Part shown: piece by piece, positions 27,833-37,245 of the stretch
Layout: each line of letters opens with the position of its first letter
Numbering within the stretch: the stretch's first letter is position 1
From: Actinokineospora baliensis
GTDB taxonomy: Bacteria; Actinomycetota; Actinomycetes; Mycobacteriales; Pseudonocardiaceae
Direction: 5' to 3'
Assembly: GCF_016907695.1 (NCBI RefSeq)
Contig: NZ_JAFBCK010000001.1
Location: 3,878,501 to 3,942,500 of the forward strand
DNA: 64,000 nt
Notes under the pieces: model-generated
The model's input: only the letters and a program-made list of their open reading frames with translations
Database searches by the model: none
What the model was told of the DNA's origin: nothing
Translations under genes and position numbers: made by a program

Positions 27833-29446
27833 TTAGCCGGTGGTCAGGCGGAACTCGACCCCGCCGAGGTCCTCGTTCTTCTCATCGGTCTGGTTCACCC
27901 GCAGCACCGCTCGGGTCTGCTCGGTGGCGGTGAACTCCAGCTTGGTCTCGAAGCGCTCCTTCGGGTCGATCACCAGGCCGAGGAAGCGGGCCTGCTTGAG
28001 GTCGACGATCTCGAAGCGGGATTCGTCGACCTGGCGGACGCCTTCGAGTTTGCCGCCGCTGGCCTTGAAGCGGGCGGCGAGCTCACGGCCGAGGTCGATG
28101 GTGACCTTGCCCGCGAAGGGGGTGTCCTGGGCGGTGAAGACCAGGTTGGTCACGGCCCTCGGGTTCGGGTTGGCCAGGGTGAACGGGCGGGTGGTCGGCT
28201 GGCCGGGGGTGACCTTGACCGTGTCGACGTTGCGCCAGGCGATGTTGTTGTTGTTGCGGGTGTTGGTCAGCGTGTTGGGGCCCTCGGCGAAGGTCATGGG
28301 GTCCGTCGCGGACTCCCAGCGGGCCAGCAGGCAGAAGTGGCCTGGGCCGGGCACGCCGTTCCACGGGACGACCACGCTGGTCACGCCCGCGGGCACGGTC
28401 ACGTTGACCGCGGTGTTGATGTGCGTCCAGTGCGTCGGCCAGACCGCGGCGCCGCCCTGGGCGGTGTAGTACAGCTTGAGGTTGCCGTAGCCGGTGCCCG
28501 AGCCGTTGGGGCCGGGGTTGTTCAGCTTGACGTGGATGAAGCTGTTCGAGCCGACGACCGGGTTGGCGCCCGCGCAGGGGGCGGCGGTCGGGCAGACGGT
28601 GATGTCCGGGCTGGTCCAGATCGGGTTCAGGCCGTGCGGTTCCACGCCGGTGTCGGCGGTGTGGTCGCGGATGAACACGTCGGTGCGCCTGCAGTTGCGC
28701 AGGGACTGCTGGATGGTGGTCGCGGTGTTGGAGCCGTTGGCCGCCGCGAGGGTGTAGACGCCGCCGGTGGTGTTGGCGTAGTCCTGCATGATCGACACGA
28801 TCGGTGCCGACACCCCGCCGGTCGGCACGTACACGCTGTTGATCTTGATGCGGTTCTGCGCCTCGAGCGCGCGCTGGTGGGCGTTGGTGACGTCGACCGG
28901 GGCGTGCACGTCGTCGAAGCCGCCGGGGGGCGCGTCGGTGACCAGCACGATCATCTTGGTCGCGTTCGAGCGCCACGTGCCGTTGAAGTCGCCGACCTGC
29001 GGGCGGCCCAGCGCGGGCAGGTTGTTGATCGCGGTGTTCAGCGCCTCGTCGGAGGCCTCGGGGGTGTTGCCGCCGCCGCCCGCCGCCAGCGCGTTGACCG
29101 CGGCGGTCACCGCCGCCTGGTTGCCGGAGGCCAGGTCGTTGATCACCCGGACGTTGTCCTTGAAGCTGACCAGGCCGAGCTTGAAGTCCCCACCGGAGAG
29201 CGTCGACACGTCGGAGATGATCGAGTTGATGCCGGTCTTGATGTTGGCGATCGCCGCGCCCATGCTGCCGGTGTCATCGATGACGAAGGTGACGTCCATC
29301 GGGCCGCACGGACTCGCCGCGGGCGGCGGGACCGCCTTGGCCACGGCGGGTTCGGCGGTGGCGGGTAAGGCGGGCAGCACGGCGGCGACCATCGCCGCGG
29401 TGGCGGCGATGAGCGTCCGGCGGCGCCCGGTTGAGCTGGTCGGCAT
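27833..29446 (-). CDS. Secreted von Willebrand factor A domain protein
   Basis: 537 aa; ATG with AGGAGAG ribosome-binding site. It has a signal peptide (basic RRRT, then LIAATAAMVAAVLPALPATA). A VWA domain occupies ~45-260 with MIDAS residues DDTGSMG, a conserved GNTPEASDEAL segment and VTDAPPGG. Further beta domains follow, including a middle region with paired Cys (VCPTAAPCAG) and a C-terminal domain ending GVEFRLTTG. There is no sortase signal or membrane anchor. MIDAS domains bind divalent metal and mediate protein contacts, so this is a probable extracellular adhesion or scaffold protein. Convergent with the Calx-beta gene. Confidence 0.88.
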   Translation of the reverse strand: MPTSSTGRRRTLIAATAAMVAAVLPALPATAEPAVAKAVPPPAASPCGPMDVTFVIDDTGSMGAAIANIKTGINSIISDVSTLSGGDFKLGLVSFKDNVRVINDLASGNQAAVTAAVNALAAGGGGNTPEASDEALNTAINNLPALGRPQVGDFNGTWRSNATKMIVLVTDAPPGGFDDVHAPVDVTNAHQRALEAQNRIKINSVYVPTGGVSAPIVSIMQDYANTTGGVYTLAAANGSNTATTIQQSLRNCRRTDVFIRDHTADTGVEPHGLNPIWTSPDITVCPTAAPCAGANPVVGSNSFIHVKLNNPGPNGSGTGYGNLKLYYTAQGGAAVWPTHWTHINTAVNVTVPAGVTSVVVPWNGVPGPGHFCLLARWESATDPMTFAEGPNTLTNTRNNNNIAWRNVDTVKVTPGQPTTRPFTLANPNPRAVTNLVFTAQDTPFAGKVTIDLGRELAARFKASGGKLEGVRQVDESRFEIVDLKQARFLGLVIDPKERFETKLEFTATEQTRAVLRVNQTDEKNEDLGGVEFRLTTG

Positions 29447-29640
29447 GGGTCTCTCCTAGCGGGACTCACGGGGTGTACAGGGCTGGCGGAAGCTTGGTCG
29501 CCACCGGTTGTGGCATGGTTGTCGCGGAACGCAACCGGCCCCGCGCGGCCCGCGGCACCCCAGCTCAACCACTTGGGTGTTTGCGCAGCGCAGCGGGGTC
29601 GTTACGCTCCCTTTACCGAGCGGCGCGGAAGGAGCTGGGC

Positions 29641-32632
29641 GTGACCCGACCCGGCGAGCTGCGTGTGCTGGGTCCGGTCGAGGCCGTCGGCCCGGCCGGG
29701 CGCGCGCTGGTGCACGGCACCCGCCAGCGGGCCGTGCTGGGCGTGCTGGCCCTGCACGCCGGGTCCGTGCTGCCCGCTTCCCGGCTGATCGACGTGCTGT
29801 GGGGGGAGAACCCGCCGCGCACCGCGGTCAAGACCCTGCACAGCCACGTCGCCAGGGTCCGGCAGGCGCTCACCGCCTGCGGCTTCCCGACCGTCCTGCG
29901 CACCAGGGAGCCCGGCTACCTGCTCGAAGTCGAACCCGAGGTGGTCGACGCGCTGCGCTTCCAGCGGCTGGTCCGCGCGGCCCGCGAGCACCTGGGTCGG
30001 GACAGCGCCGAGTCCGCCGCGCCGCTGCTGCGCGAGGCGCTGGCGCTGTGGCGCGGGGACGCCTTCGCCGACGCCGCGCTGGAGAGCTGGGGCTGCGGCG
30101 AGGTCGACACCCTGCACGAGCTGCGGCTCTCGGCGGTGGAAGACCTGTGGGACGCCGAGCTGCGTCTGGGTGGGCACGCCGAGGCGGCCAGGGAGTTGCC
30201 CAGGCTGGTCGCCGCGCATCCGACCCGCGAGCGGCTGGCCGGGCTGTGCATGCTGGCCCTGCACCGGCGCGGCCAGCACACCGACGCACTCGGCGTCTTC
30301 CGCACCCTGCGCGCCAGGCTGGCCGAGGAGTTCGGTGTCGACCCCGGCCGCGAGCTGGTCGACCTGCACACCGCCATCCTGCGCCGCGACCCCGACCTGG
30401 ACCCCCGGCCCGCCGCGCGCGGCCCGGCACAGTTGCCCGCCAGGGTCGGGCACTTCACCGGTCGTGCGGGCGAGTTGTCCACACTGGACTCCCTGCTGGC
30501 GGGCTCCGACGAACGACCTGTCGTGGTGATCTCCGCCGCCGCGGGCATGGGCAAGACGTCGCTCGCCGTGCAGTGGGCGCACAGCGTCGCCGACCGCTTC
30601 CCCGACGGGCAACTCTTCCTCGACCTGGGTGGCCACGACGCCGGTCGCGCTCTTACCGCCGCCGACGCCTTAGCGCATCTATTACGAGCATTAGACGTGC
30701 CGGACGAGCGCATGCCCGCTGAACTCACCGAGCGGTCCGCGCTCTACCGCTCGTTGCTGCACGGTCGGCGCTGCCTTCTGCTGGTGGACAACGCCGGTGA
30801 CGCCGAGCAGGTCCTCCCGTTGGTGCCCGGTGGCGGGCGCTCGCTGCTCGTTGTCACGAGTAGGCAGACGTTGGCGGCACTGGGGACCAGACACGCTGTT
30901 GTGCCTGTCGCGATCGACAGCCTCGAACACAGCGAATCACTTGAGCTGCTCACCAGGGTCATCGGCGCTGATCGGATCAACAAAGAACCCGGCGCCGCGG
31001 CCAGGTTGAGCCGGTTGTGCGGTGGGATGCCGCTCGCGCTGCGCCTCGCGGCGGCCCGCCTGGTCGCGGCTCCTGGCCGATCGGTGGCCGAGTCCGCGGC
31101 GGAGCTGGTGGGCGCGGGCAGGCTCGACACGCTCGCGGTGGAGGGCGACACGCGGACGGTCCGAGCCGTGTTCGCGAGTGCCTACGACCCGCTGGAGCCG
31201 GGGTGGGCCCGCATGTTCCGACTGCTCGGGGTGGCGCCGGGCAGCACCGTCAGCGCGTCGTTGGGCGCGACGCTGTGCGGGGTTCCGGTGGAGCGCGCGC
31301 GGGAGTCCCTCGCGGCGCTGACCACGGCCCACCTGATCACCGAGGTCGACCACGACCGGTTCCGCTTCCACGACCTGGTAAGAGAATTCGCCGCGGGCAG
31401 GGCCAAGCGGGACGAACGCGCGCTGGCGCTGTCGCGGCTGGTCGACTGGTACCTGGTTGTCGCGGACGAGGCCAACCGCGTGATCGACCCGAACCGTGAC
31501 CTGGTCACCCCCCACACTGCGGCACCCACGGTCGCGCGTCCCGTTCGAGGACCGGCACGGCGCGTTGGCCTTCCTCGACGCCGAGCGGCCCAACCTGCGC
31601 GCGGTGGCGCAGTGCGCCCGCGAGCTGGGCAGGCTCGACTCGGCCTGGCAGTTCACCTACCTGCTCACCAGCTTCTTCGACGCCACCGGCCACTGGCACG
31701 ACCGCGTCGAACTCTGCCGCCAAGGCGCCGCCGCCGCGACCGCCCTCGGCGACGCTGTTGCCGAAGCCGAAATGCTGCGCGCCCTCGGCGTCGCCTACTT
31801 CATGACCCGCCGCCTACGCGAAGCCCTCGAAACCAACCAACGCGCCCTGCGCACCGTTCGTGCCGCGGGCGACCTCGTAGGCGAGGGGCACGTGCACAAC
31901 AACATCGCCAACGCCTACGCGGAATTGCGCCGGTTCGACGAGGCCATCGCCGCGCACCGGCTCGCCGTCGCCCGCTGCGCCGAGGCGGGCAGCGACCTCG
32001 GCCGGGCCCTGTCGCAGCGCAACCTCGGGCACACCTTCGTCCGCATGGGCCGAGCCGAGGAAAGCCTCGTCCCGCTGACCGACGCCCTCGCCACCTTCCG
32101 CGGCCTGGGCAACGCCCGCCTCGAAGCCGCGACCCTCGACACCCTCGGCGAGGCGTGGCTGCAGCGCGGCGACCACCGCACCGCGCTGGCGCACCTCGGC
32201 GAGGCCGTGGCGGTGAGCCGGGCCATTGGTGACCGGTGGCTGGAGTGGGAGTCGCTGCTCGACACCGGCCGAGCCCACCTCGACGCGGGCGACATCCCCC
32301 AAGCCCGCACACACTTCCGCGAAGCACTGGACCTCAGCCGAGAAGTGGGCGACCGCCACGGCGAAGCCTCCGCCCTCAACCAACTCGGCCGCGTCTACCT
32401 CGCCGCCGGTGACCTCGCCGCCGCCAGGGACCACCTGGAACGCAGCCTCTCCATCCGAGCTGCCGTCCCCGACGACTACGAACTCGCCCACCTCCACCGA
32501 GACCTAGGCGACCTCGAATCCCGCACCGGCGACACCAGCACCGCCACCCACCACTGGACCCGCGCCCGATCGCTCTACCACCAGGCCAACGCCACCGTCG
32601 AGGCCAACGAGCTCGCCGCCCGCATCCCTTAG
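29641..32632 (+). CDS. AfsR/SARP-type regulator with NB-ARC and TPR domains, apparent frameshift
   Basis: About 996 aa if one base is removed from the C6 run at 31508-31513. GTG start with AAGGAG. Order: OmpR-like winged helix and BTAD (~1-255: GELRVLGPVEAVG, RQRAVLGVLALHAG, FGVDPGRELVDLHTAIL), NB-ARC P-loop (SAAAGMGKTSLAVQWAH; LLLVDNAG), then TPR repeats (HNNIANAYAELRRFDEAI, DTLGEAWLQRGDHRTALAHL). The first frame is typical to VIDPNRDLVTP. Typical sequence resumes one frame over (TLRHPRSRVPFEDRHGALAFLDAE) and runs to 32632. It may be a sequencing error, a decayed gene or true slippage. Intact relatives activate secondary metabolism. Divergent from the VWA gene. Confidence 0.85.
32568..32632 (+). 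repeat. 3' end of the AfsR-type gene, duplicated downstream (copy 1)
   Basis: The last ~62 bp of the regulator gene, encoding the final SLYHQANATVEANELAARIP and stop, recur almost exactly at 32856-32920. This copy is the in-gene original. Confidence 0.85.
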
Positions 32633-32855
32633 GTGCCTGCACCGGCTCCGCGGCTGTACCGGGAGGGCAGTGACAGGGCTAAGGTGCCGCCCGCTTTGCG
32701 CGGTTCGCCACCCGCCACTGGGTTTCGCGCGCGGCCAAGGAGAATCCCTCTCCTGCGGCACGGCTGCTGGCCACCGGCCCGTGCGCGTGTGCGGCACCGG
32801 CTCGGCCGACTGTCATGTGCTGCGTCTCCAGGCCAACCCGCCATGGGTCGCGCGT

Positions 32856-32920
32856 GTTCGCTCTACCACCAGGCCAACGCCACCGTCGAGGCCAACGAGC
32901 TCGCTGCCCGCATCCCTTAG
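32856..32920 (+). repeat. Duplicate of the AfsR 3' end (copy 2, orphan)
   Basis: Near-identical copy, including the TAG stop, separated from copy 1 by 223 bp that are not duplicated and hold no recognisable gene. Its last bases overlap the stop codon of the minus-strand GNAT gene. It reads as a recombination or deletion scar. Confidence 0.8.
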
Positions 32921-33474
32921 ACCTCAGGGAAGTCCCAGCGGTCGAGGAACTCCGGCAGGGTCATGCCGAGCAGGTGGGCGTCCCAGTGCTTGCCGCCGAA
33001 GAACTCGTGGGATCGGAGGCGGCCTTCTTCGGTGAAGCCGAGGGATCGGTGCAGGGCCAGAGAGCCCTCGTTGAACTCGTAGACCTTCACCTCGCACTTG
33101 GTGAACCTCTGCTCCCCGAACATGTAGCGCAGGAGCAGGCCCACGGCGTCGGCGGCGTAGCCGCGGCGTTGGTACTGGTGGCCGATCCCGATGCCGTAGC
33201 TGAACCGGCCCGCGCGGCGGTCGACGCCCGCGGTGCTGAGGCTGCCCACGAGGTGGCCGGTCTCGCGGGATTCGATCGCGAGGTCGAGGTTCTCGCTGAC
33301 CTGGGTGGACCGGCTCGTCGCGGCTTCGCGGAACCAGCGGGCCGAGCGCGGCGGGTACACCCGGTCGACCGCGCGCATGTCGCCGGTGTGTTCGGCGAAG
33401 CCCTGGAAGACCTGCCAGTCTTCCGGTTCGACGCCGCGCAGCCGCACCCGGGTTCCGGTCCACAGCGAGCTCAT
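32917..33474 (-). CDS. GNAT family N-acetyltransferase (RimJ/RimL type)
   Basis: 185 aa, complete, ATG start. It follows the RimJ/RimL-like Acetyltransf_3 pattern: VRLRGVEPEDWQVFQGF at the N-terminus, a central strand pair (LAIESRETGHLVGSLS, FSYGIGIGHQYQRRGYAADAVGLLL) with the acetyl-CoA pyrophosphate-binding QxxGYA segment, and a C-terminal half with FNEGSLALHRSLGFTEEGRLR. Substrate unknown: family members acetylate protein N-termini, antibiotics or small amines. Its stop sits against the duplicated AfsR tail, so it lies at a rearrangement edge but is itself intact. Confidence 0.88.
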   Translation of the reverse strand: MSSLWTGTRVRLRGVEPEDWQVFQGFAEHTGDMRAVDRVYPPRSARWFREAATSRSTQVSENLDLAIESRETGHLVGSLSTAGVDRRAGRFSYGIGIGHQYQRRGYAADAVGLLLRYMFGEQRFTKCEVKVYEFNEGSLALHRSLGFTEEGRLRSHEFFGGKHWDAHLLGMTLPEFLDRWDFPEV

Positions 33475-33522
33475 GCCGCGCAGTCAACCAACGCAGGGCC
33501 CGGCGGGGCCAGCGGATATCGG

Positions 33523-33987
33523 CTACTCGGCGCGTTCGCGGATCGGCACGGCGAACCACAGCAGCATGATCAGCAGGCCGCACACCCCGGCGACGGCGAA
33601 CGCGCCCCAGCCGCCGATCACCATCTCGGCCAGCAGCAGCACCGACGCGGTGACCGCCAGGGACAGGCACACCATCCCGGCGATCGTGGTGCGCGTGGCC
33701 AGCCGCATGATCTCGGCGCGCTTGCCCTGCCGGAACAGGATCCGGTGCCAGGCGGCAGGCGCGGTCAGCAGCCCGACGGACGCGACCGCGAACAGCACCG
33801 CCACCAGGTGCGTCGCCCGTTCGAAGGTGTTCGCGTCGCGGGTGTAGACCTCGGTGAACGCGATCGAGAGCAGGAACCCGAACAGGATCTGCACCCCCGC
33901 TTGGGCCACCCGCAGCTCTTGCAGCAGTTCGTTGAGGTTGCGGGTCAGCCGCTGCTGGGGCGACTCTTCGGGCTCTGCGGCGGTCAT
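33523..33987 (-). CDS. DUF6328-like four-helix membrane protein
   Basis: 154 aa from the ATG at 33987, with an AGGAGC ribosome-binding site. A polar N-terminus (QQRLTRNLNELLQELRVAQAG) precedes four membrane helices (VQILFGFLLSIAF, THLVAVLFAVASVGLLTAP, TTIAGMVCLSLAVTASVLLL, GAFAVAGVCGLLIMLLWFAVPI). The conserved LNELLQELR and FTEVY residues match the DUF6328 family of small actinobacterial membrane proteins. Function unknown. Possibly in one transcript with the GNAT gene 48 bp downstream. Confidence 0.78.
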   Translation of the reverse strand: MTAAEPEESPQQRLTRNLNELLQELRVAQAGVQILFGFLLSIAFTEVYTRDANTFERATHLVAVLFAVASVGLLTAPAAWHRILFRQGKRAEIMRLATRTTIAGMVCLSLAVTASVLLLAEMVIGGWGAFAVAGVCGLLIMLLWFAVPIRERAE

Positions 33988-34084
33988 GGGGGCTCCTGCT
34001 CGTCGGTGGGGACCTGATCCGAACATTCCTCGCCTCAGCCCCGGGCAAACCGGACAGCGCCGCGGCGACCGTAGGATCGGGCGC

Positions 34085-34387
34085 ATGACCGTCGAAGTGG
34101 TGGACGTCGCCGAGCGCGGCCGGTTCGAGGCCCGGGTGGACGGGCGGGTAGCCGGGTTCGCCGAGTACCTGCGCGGCGCTGACCTGGTCGTGTACCCGCA
34201 CACGGAGGTCGACTCCGCGTTCGAGGGCCAAGGCGTGGGCGGCGTACTGGCCAGGGCCGCCCTGGAGGACGCCCGCGCCCGGGGCCTGGCGGTCTTGGCG
34301 ACCTGCCCGTTCATCGCCGCCTGGATGCGGCGGCACCCCGAGTACCTGGACCTCGCCTACCAGAACCGGTCCAGCGCCGCCGACTAG
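34085..34387 (+). CDS. Small GCN5-related acetyltransferase-like protein
   Basis: 100 aa from the ATG at 34085. It is the minimal GNAT fold of the YjdJ/NATD1 type (PF14542): RFEARVDGRVAGFAEYLR, then HTEVDSAFEGQGVGGVLARAALEDARARGLAVLATCPFIAAWMRRHPEY, including the acetyl-CoA-binding QGVGG loop and the CPF-x5-MRRHPEY ending typical of this family. Enzymatic activity is uncertain for these short proteins. The tail overlaps the convergent gene 34384-34923 by 4 bp. Confidence 0.88.
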   Translation: MTVEVVDVAERGRFEARVDGRVAGFAEYLRGADLVVYPHTEVDSAFEGQGVGGVLARAALEDARARGLAVLATCPFIAAWMRRHPEYLDLAYQNRSSAAD

Positions 34388-34923
34388 CGGCGGTGGTCGG
34401 CCAGGATCCGGCGCAGGTAGTCCGCCAGCCCGACCGTGCGGTCGTCGAGCTCCACCTCGACCGGCGCCGGGTAGGGCTCCCACGCCGAGATCAGCGCCCG
34501 CACCACCGACCCATCGTGGCGCAGCGCGGCGCTCTCGCCCCGCGCGACCGGCGTGTACACCGGGCGCACCGTGGTCTGCGCCATGCTGATGACCACGCCC
34601 CGGCCCAGGCTCCAGCCGCGCACCCCGCCCGGCTCGGCGACCACCCGGTGCCGCACCTTGGCGCCCTCGGTGGTCTCCCGGTGCTCGCCGCGGGGGAGCT
34701 TCTCCACGTGCTCGACCGGCAGCGGCGCGGGCAGCAGCCCACCGGCGAACGCCGCCGCAGGGAAGTCGCGCACCGCTTGTTCCACCTGGGCCAACACATC
34801 GGGGCCCGCCACCTTGCGCCGCTCGGCGTCGCGGGCCAGCCAGCGGGGCCAGGCGAGCGGGTCGAGCAACGTGCTCAGGTCGATCACGGCGTGATCGTAC
34901 GTCCGACCACCGGTGGCTCTCAT
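34384..34923 (-). CDS. Conserved hypothetical protein
   Basis: 179 aa; the ATG at 34923 has an AGGGGAT ribosome-binding site. Soluble, mixed alpha/beta and rich in Arg and Pro. Notable segments are STLLDPLAWPRWLARDAERRKV, FAGGLLPAPLPVEHVEKL, HRVVAEPGGVRGWSLGRGVVISM and a C-terminal VELDDRTVGLADYLRRIL. No signal peptide, membrane segment or catalytic motif is recognised. Codon usage matches its neighbours, and its stop interlocks with the convergent acetyltransferase gene, supporting a real gene. Function unknown. Confidence 0.7.
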   Translation of the reverse strand: MRATGGRTYDHAVIDLSTLLDPLAWPRWLARDAERRKVAGPDVLAQVEQAVRDFPAAAFAGGLLPAPLPVEHVEKLPRGEHRETTEGAKVRHRVVAEPGGVRGWSLGRGVVISMAQTTVRPVYTPVARGESAALRHDGSVVRALISAWEPYPAPVEVELDDRTVGLADYLRRILADHRR

Positions 34924-35009
34924 GCGTGGATCCCCTGCGGCATGCGCGGCAGCCTAGGCGCGGCGGGTGAACGCCACCCTCGCGCCGGATGGCGTTACCG
35001 TGTTGCCCC

Positions 35010-35711
35010 ATGGACCACGCCGCGGTACTGGTCGACCACACCGCCCGGCTGGCCGCGCTCGCCGCGGCCGACCCGGCCACCGAGATCCCCACCTGCCCCG
35101 GCTGGACCCTCGACAAGCTGATCAGGCACGTCGGGCGCGGTCACCGCTGGGCGGCGGCGATCGTGCGCGGCGGCGAGTTCGTCCAGCCCACCGAGGTGCC
35201 GGAGGGCACGCCCACCGGTGATCCGGCGGCGTGGCTGGAATCCGCGTCCGGGCTGCTGCTCGACGCCGTCGCCGCGACCGGGGCGGACAGTCCGGTCTGG
35301 ACGTTCACCGGTCCGCGCCCCGCCGGGTGGTGGCTCCGCCGCCGGGCCTGCGAGGCGGTCGTGCACCACGCGGACGCGGCCTTGGCGCTCGCGTCGCCGT
35401 TCACCGCGACCCCCGAGGCGGCCGCCGACACCATCTCCGAGTGGTTGACGCTGCTGGCCGACGGGCTCGCCGACAACCCGATCCTGGCCGAGGGCACCAG
35501 CCTGCATCTGCACGCCACCGACGGCGCGGGGGAGTGGCTGGTGCGCCCGGGACCGGTGTGGGAGCAGGCTCACGCCAAGGCGACGGTGGCTCTGCGCGCG
35601 CCGGTCACCGACCTCATGCTCGTGCTCCTGCGCAGGAGTCCCCTTGAGACGGTGGAAGTCCTCGGCGACCGCGGTGTCGCCGAGGACTGGTTGGAGCACA
35701 CCGCTTTCTGA
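35010..35711 (+). CDS. Maleylpyruvate isomerase/DinB-like family protein
   Basis: 233 aa, ATG at 35010. The N-terminal half is the MDMPI_N helical bundle: TARLAALAAADPATEIPTCPGWTLDKLIRHVGRGHRWAAAIV, with the CPGW and His that form the metal site in mycothiol-dependent maleylpyruvate isomerase, plus RRACEAVVHHADAALA (second metal His cluster). The C-terminal domain is the SCP2-like MDMPI_C part. Most such genes in actinomycetes are uncharacterised members of this mycothiol-linked family rather than true isomerases, and no gentisate pathway gene is near. Confidence 0.88.
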   Translation: MDHAAVLVDHTARLAALAAADPATEIPTCPGWTLDKLIRHVGRGHRWAAAIVRGGEFVQPTEVPEGTPTGDPAAWLESASGLLLDAVAATGADSPVWTFTGPRPAGWWLRRRACEAVVHHADAALALASPFTATPEAAADTISEWLTLLADGLADNPILAEGTSLHLHATDGAGEWLVRPGPVWEQAHAKATVALRAPVTDLMLVLLRRSPLETVEVLGDRGVAEDWLEHTAF

Positions 35712-35715
35712 GTCC

Positions 35716-37155
35716 CTACCCGACTTCGGCGTCCTCCGGGCGCGCCCGCCGGGGCAGCAGGAAGCCGAGCACCGCGACCGCGACGATCAACCCCACCGTC
35801 ACCCACAGCACGGCCCGCACCGACCCGGGCTGGTCGCCGCTCTCGAAGTGCTGGAAGAACACCGTCCCCAGGACCGCGACCCCGGCGGCGCCACCGAGCT
35901 GCTGCACCGCGTTGAGCACCCCCGAGGCCGACCCGACCATCGGCAGCGTCACCCCGGCCAGCACGATGTCGAAGAACGGCGCGATCAGCAGCCCCATCCC
36001 GATCCCGCACACCAGCAGCCCCGGCGCCAGGTCCCAGCCGGTCGCGATCCCGGTCGAGCCGAACTCGGCGATCACCAGCACGATCCCCGCCGCCATGATC
36101 AGCGCGCCGATCTGCAGCACCGGGCGGCCGTACTTGCGCCCGAGCACCGCCCCGGACAGGCCCGCGCCGATCGCCGCGCCCAGCGCCCACGGCGCCACCG
36201 CGATGCCCGCGTCCAGCGCCGACATGCGCAACCCCAGCTGCAGGTACAGGCCGAGGGTGAGGATCAGCCCGGACATCGCCGCGAAGAACGCCACCCCGAC
36301 GACCAGGCCGCCGGTGAACGCGCGGGAGGTGAACAGCGCCGGTTCGACCAGCGGCGCTCGGCCCGCGCCGTGCCTGCGGACCTGGTGCACCCCGAACACC
36401 GCCAGCACCGGGACCGACGCGGCCAGCATCGCGAACATCCAGCCGGGCCAGCCCTGCTCGCGGCCCTGCACCAGCGGGTAGATCAGCAGCACCAGGCCGG
36501 TGCTGACCAGCACCATGCCCACCACGTCCACCTTCGGCGCGTGCTCGGCCCGCGACTCCGGTAAGACCTTCCACGCCAGCGCCAGTGCGGCAAGGCCGAT
36601 CGGCAGGTTGATCAGGAACACCGTGCGCCAGCCCGCGTCCCCGGGGTTCCAGGCGACCAGGGCGCCTGCCAGGATCGGACCGCCCACGCTGGCCAGGCCC
36701 ATGGCCGGGCCGAACGCGCCGAACGCCGCGCCCAGCTCCTTGGGCGGGAAGATCGACCGGATCACGCCGAAGCCCTGCGGGATCAGCGCGGCGCCGAAGA
36801 GCCCCTGCAGCACCCGGCTGACCACCAGCATCGCGGGCGACAACGCCAGCCCGCACAGCACGGACGTGACGATGAACCCGGCCAGCCCGATCAGGAACAT
36901 CCGCCGCCGCCCGTAGCGGTCGCCCAGGCGGCCGCCGGTGATCAGGCCGACCGCGAAGGCCAGCGTGTACCCGGCCGCGACCCACTGGATCATGGTGCTG
37001 CCGCCGCCGAGGTGGTCCTGGATGGACGGTGCGGCGATGCCCACCACGGTCGCGTCCAGCAGGTCCATGATCTCCGCGGCCAGCACCGCGACCAGCACCC
37101 ACCACCGCCACTTGTACGGCGCTTGTGTCGGCGCCCCCACCTCGATCGCGGTCAT
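35716..37155 (-). CDS. MFS transporter, DHA2 (14-TM) drug efflux type
   Basis: 479 aa from the ATG at 37155 (AGGGGTGGGG ribosome-binding site). Fourteen hydrophobic segments are expected for this length. Diagnostic motifs: LLDATVVGIAAPSI in TM1 (motif D1 of drug:H+ antiporters), GRLGDRYGRRRMFLIG (motif A), LQGLFGAALIPQG (motif B) and AMGLASVGGPILAGAL (motif C, antiporter). Likely exports a hydrophobic drug or metabolite using the proton gradient. It is transcribed divergently from a TetR gene, with three operator-like repeats between, the usual substrate-induced efflux arrangement. Its end lies 5 bp from the convergent upstream gene. Confidence 0.92.
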   Translation of the reverse strand: MTAIEVGAPTQAPYKWRWWVLVAVLAAEIMDLLDATVVGIAAPSIQDHLGGGSTMIQWVAAGYTLAFAVGLITGGRLGDRYGRRRMFLIGLAGFIVTSVLCGLALSPAMLVVSRVLQGLFGAALIPQGFGVIRSIFPPKELGAAFGAFGPAMGLASVGGPILAGALVAWNPGDAGWRTVFLINLPIGLAALALAWKVLPESRAEHAPKVDVVGMVLVSTGLVLLIYPLVQGREQGWPGWMFAMLAASVPVLAVFGVHQVRRHGAGRAPLVEPALFTSRAFTGGLVVGVAFFAAMSGLILTLGLYLQLGLRMSALDAGIAVAPWALGAAIGAGLSGAVLGRKYGRPVLQIGALIMAAGIVLVIAEFGSTGIATGWDLAPGLLVCGIGMGLLIAPFFDIVLAGVTLPMVGSASGVLNAVQQLGGAAGVAVLGTVFFQHFESGDQPGSVRAVLWVTVGLIVAVAVLGFLLPRRARPEDAEVG

Positions 37156-37178
37156 CGACCCCACCCCTGATTCTTCTC

Positions 37179-37224
37179 GAACACCGTTCGTTGACGAACG
37201 CTGTTCTACTAGCGAACAGTGTTC
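37179..37224. promoter_or_regulatory. Triple operator array for the MFS/TetR pair
   Basis: Three 11-bp near-palindromes of the form GAACRNYGTTC lie at 37179-37189 (GAACACCGTTC), 37196-37206 (GAACGCTGTTC) and 37214-37224 (GAACAGTGTTC). Their 17-18-bp spacing presents them at similar helix positions. They fill the divergent promoter region, as expected for a TetR autorepressor controlling both genes. Confidence 0.7.
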
Positions 37225-37245
37225 GTGTCAACTAGGCTTTCCCGC

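Noticed and set aside
32633..32920. 95-codon open frame after the AfsR-type gene
   Set aside because: Its only conserved part is the duplicated AfsR tail; the rest has no homology pattern. A duplication scar, not a gene.
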